Positions 5,385-5,491 of a DNA stretch of 5,491 bases are shown piece by piece. Numbering within the stretch: the first letter of the stretch is position 1; every line of letters starts with the position of its first letter. A program made the position numbers and the translations under genes. Location: NCBI GenBank assembly GCA_028290325.1, contig JAQGJY010000103.1, positions 1-5,491 on the forward strand, given 5' to 3'. The notes below the pieces were generated by a model. The model had not been told where the DNA came from. It worked only from the letters and a program-made list of their open reading frames with translations, and did not search any database. This DNA comes from Tardiphaga sp. Lineage in GTDB: Bacteria > Pseudomonadota > Alphaproteobacteria > Rhizobiales > Xanthobacteraceae.

Positions 5385-5491
5385 GTGACCGCCGTCGACG
5401 CGCTGCTCAAGATCGAGACCATCGGCTCCGTGCTGACGCTCGGGCTCAACCGCCCGCACAAGCGGAATGCGATGAACGACGGCCTCGTTCT
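5385..5491 (+). CDS. Crotonase-superfamily enoyl-CoA hydratase/isomerase or hydratase-lyase (N-terminus only)
   Basis: Only 35 codons are visible; the gene runs off the right edge. The segment SVLTLGLNRPHKRNAMND matches the conserved N-terminal strand and turn of crotonase enzymes (consensus V..I.LNRP.KRNA), where the K-R-N-A stretch contributes to CoA binding. These enzymes act on acyl-CoA thioesters in the cytoplasm. Visible sequence cannot tell a beta-oxidation enoyl-CoA hydratase from a hydroxycinnamoyl-CoA hydratase-lyase (CouA/Fcs-Ech type), because the specificity residues lie further on. Its position after a TRAP/UPF0311 cluster and opposite pobA favours a role in aromatic side-chain removal, as I recall for couA of R. 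palustris. It has its own promoter-like region and dyad. Confidence 0.8.
   Translation, partial: MTAVDALLKIETIGSVLTLGLNRPHKRNAMNDGLV

Noticed and set aside
1..5491. CRISPR array, IS element, tRNA or phage gene
   Set aside because: No regularly spaced repeats, terminal inverted repeats, transposase motifs or tRNA-like folds were seen. Genes are tightly packed and uniform in codon use.

Overview
The window is high-GC DNA with the codon use of an alphaproteobacterium. Gene content points to the Bradyrhizobium/Rhodopseudomonas group: a TRAP transporter directly followed by a UPF0311 (DUF3237) gene and then a crotonase-family gene, an order I recall from the p-coumarate locus of Rhodopseudomonas palustris (tarPQM, a UPF0311 gene, couA). 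That synteny is from memory and was not searched. The genus is an inference.

Layout. On the minus strand, reading leftwards from about 1560, are pobA (4-hydroxybenzoate 3-monooxygenase, complete) and then a PaaI-type hotdog thioesterase that runs off the left edge. A 103-bp divergent intergenic region (1558-1660) separates pobA from a plus-strand operon. That operon encodes a TRAP solute-binding protein with a signal peptide, a small 4-helix membrane subunit (DctQ type), a large membrane subunit (DctM type), and a UPF0311 protein whose start overlaps the DctM stop. A 32-nt hairpin sits in the 122-bp gap between the binding-protein gene and the two membrane subunits. After a 243-bp gene-free stretch, a crotonase-superfamily gene (enoyl-CoA hydratase/lyase type) begins at 5385 and leaves the window.

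How the parts may work together. PobA turns 4-hydroxybenzoate into protocatechuate. A TRAP importer divergent from pobA and followed by a crotonase fits uptake of an aromatic acid (a hydroxycinnamate such as p-coumarate, or 4-hydroxybenzoate itself). Side-chain cleavage via CoA thioesters would follow, then ring hydroxylation. The thioesterase could release CoA from an aromatic acyl-CoA. PobA is firm; the transporter substrate and the roles of the crotonase and thioesterase are inferred.

The most interesting non-coding signal is a shared 15-bp dyad, (A/G)TTATA-N3-TATAAC. One copy lies in the pobA/TRAP divergent promoter region (1595-1609), the other just upstream of the crotonase gene (5343-5357). 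Both are AT-rich islands in GC-rich DNA and both overlap -10-like hexamers, so they look like operators for one regulator controlling all three transcription units. I see no RNA genes, insertion sequences, CRISPR arrays or wholly new multi-gene system in this window.
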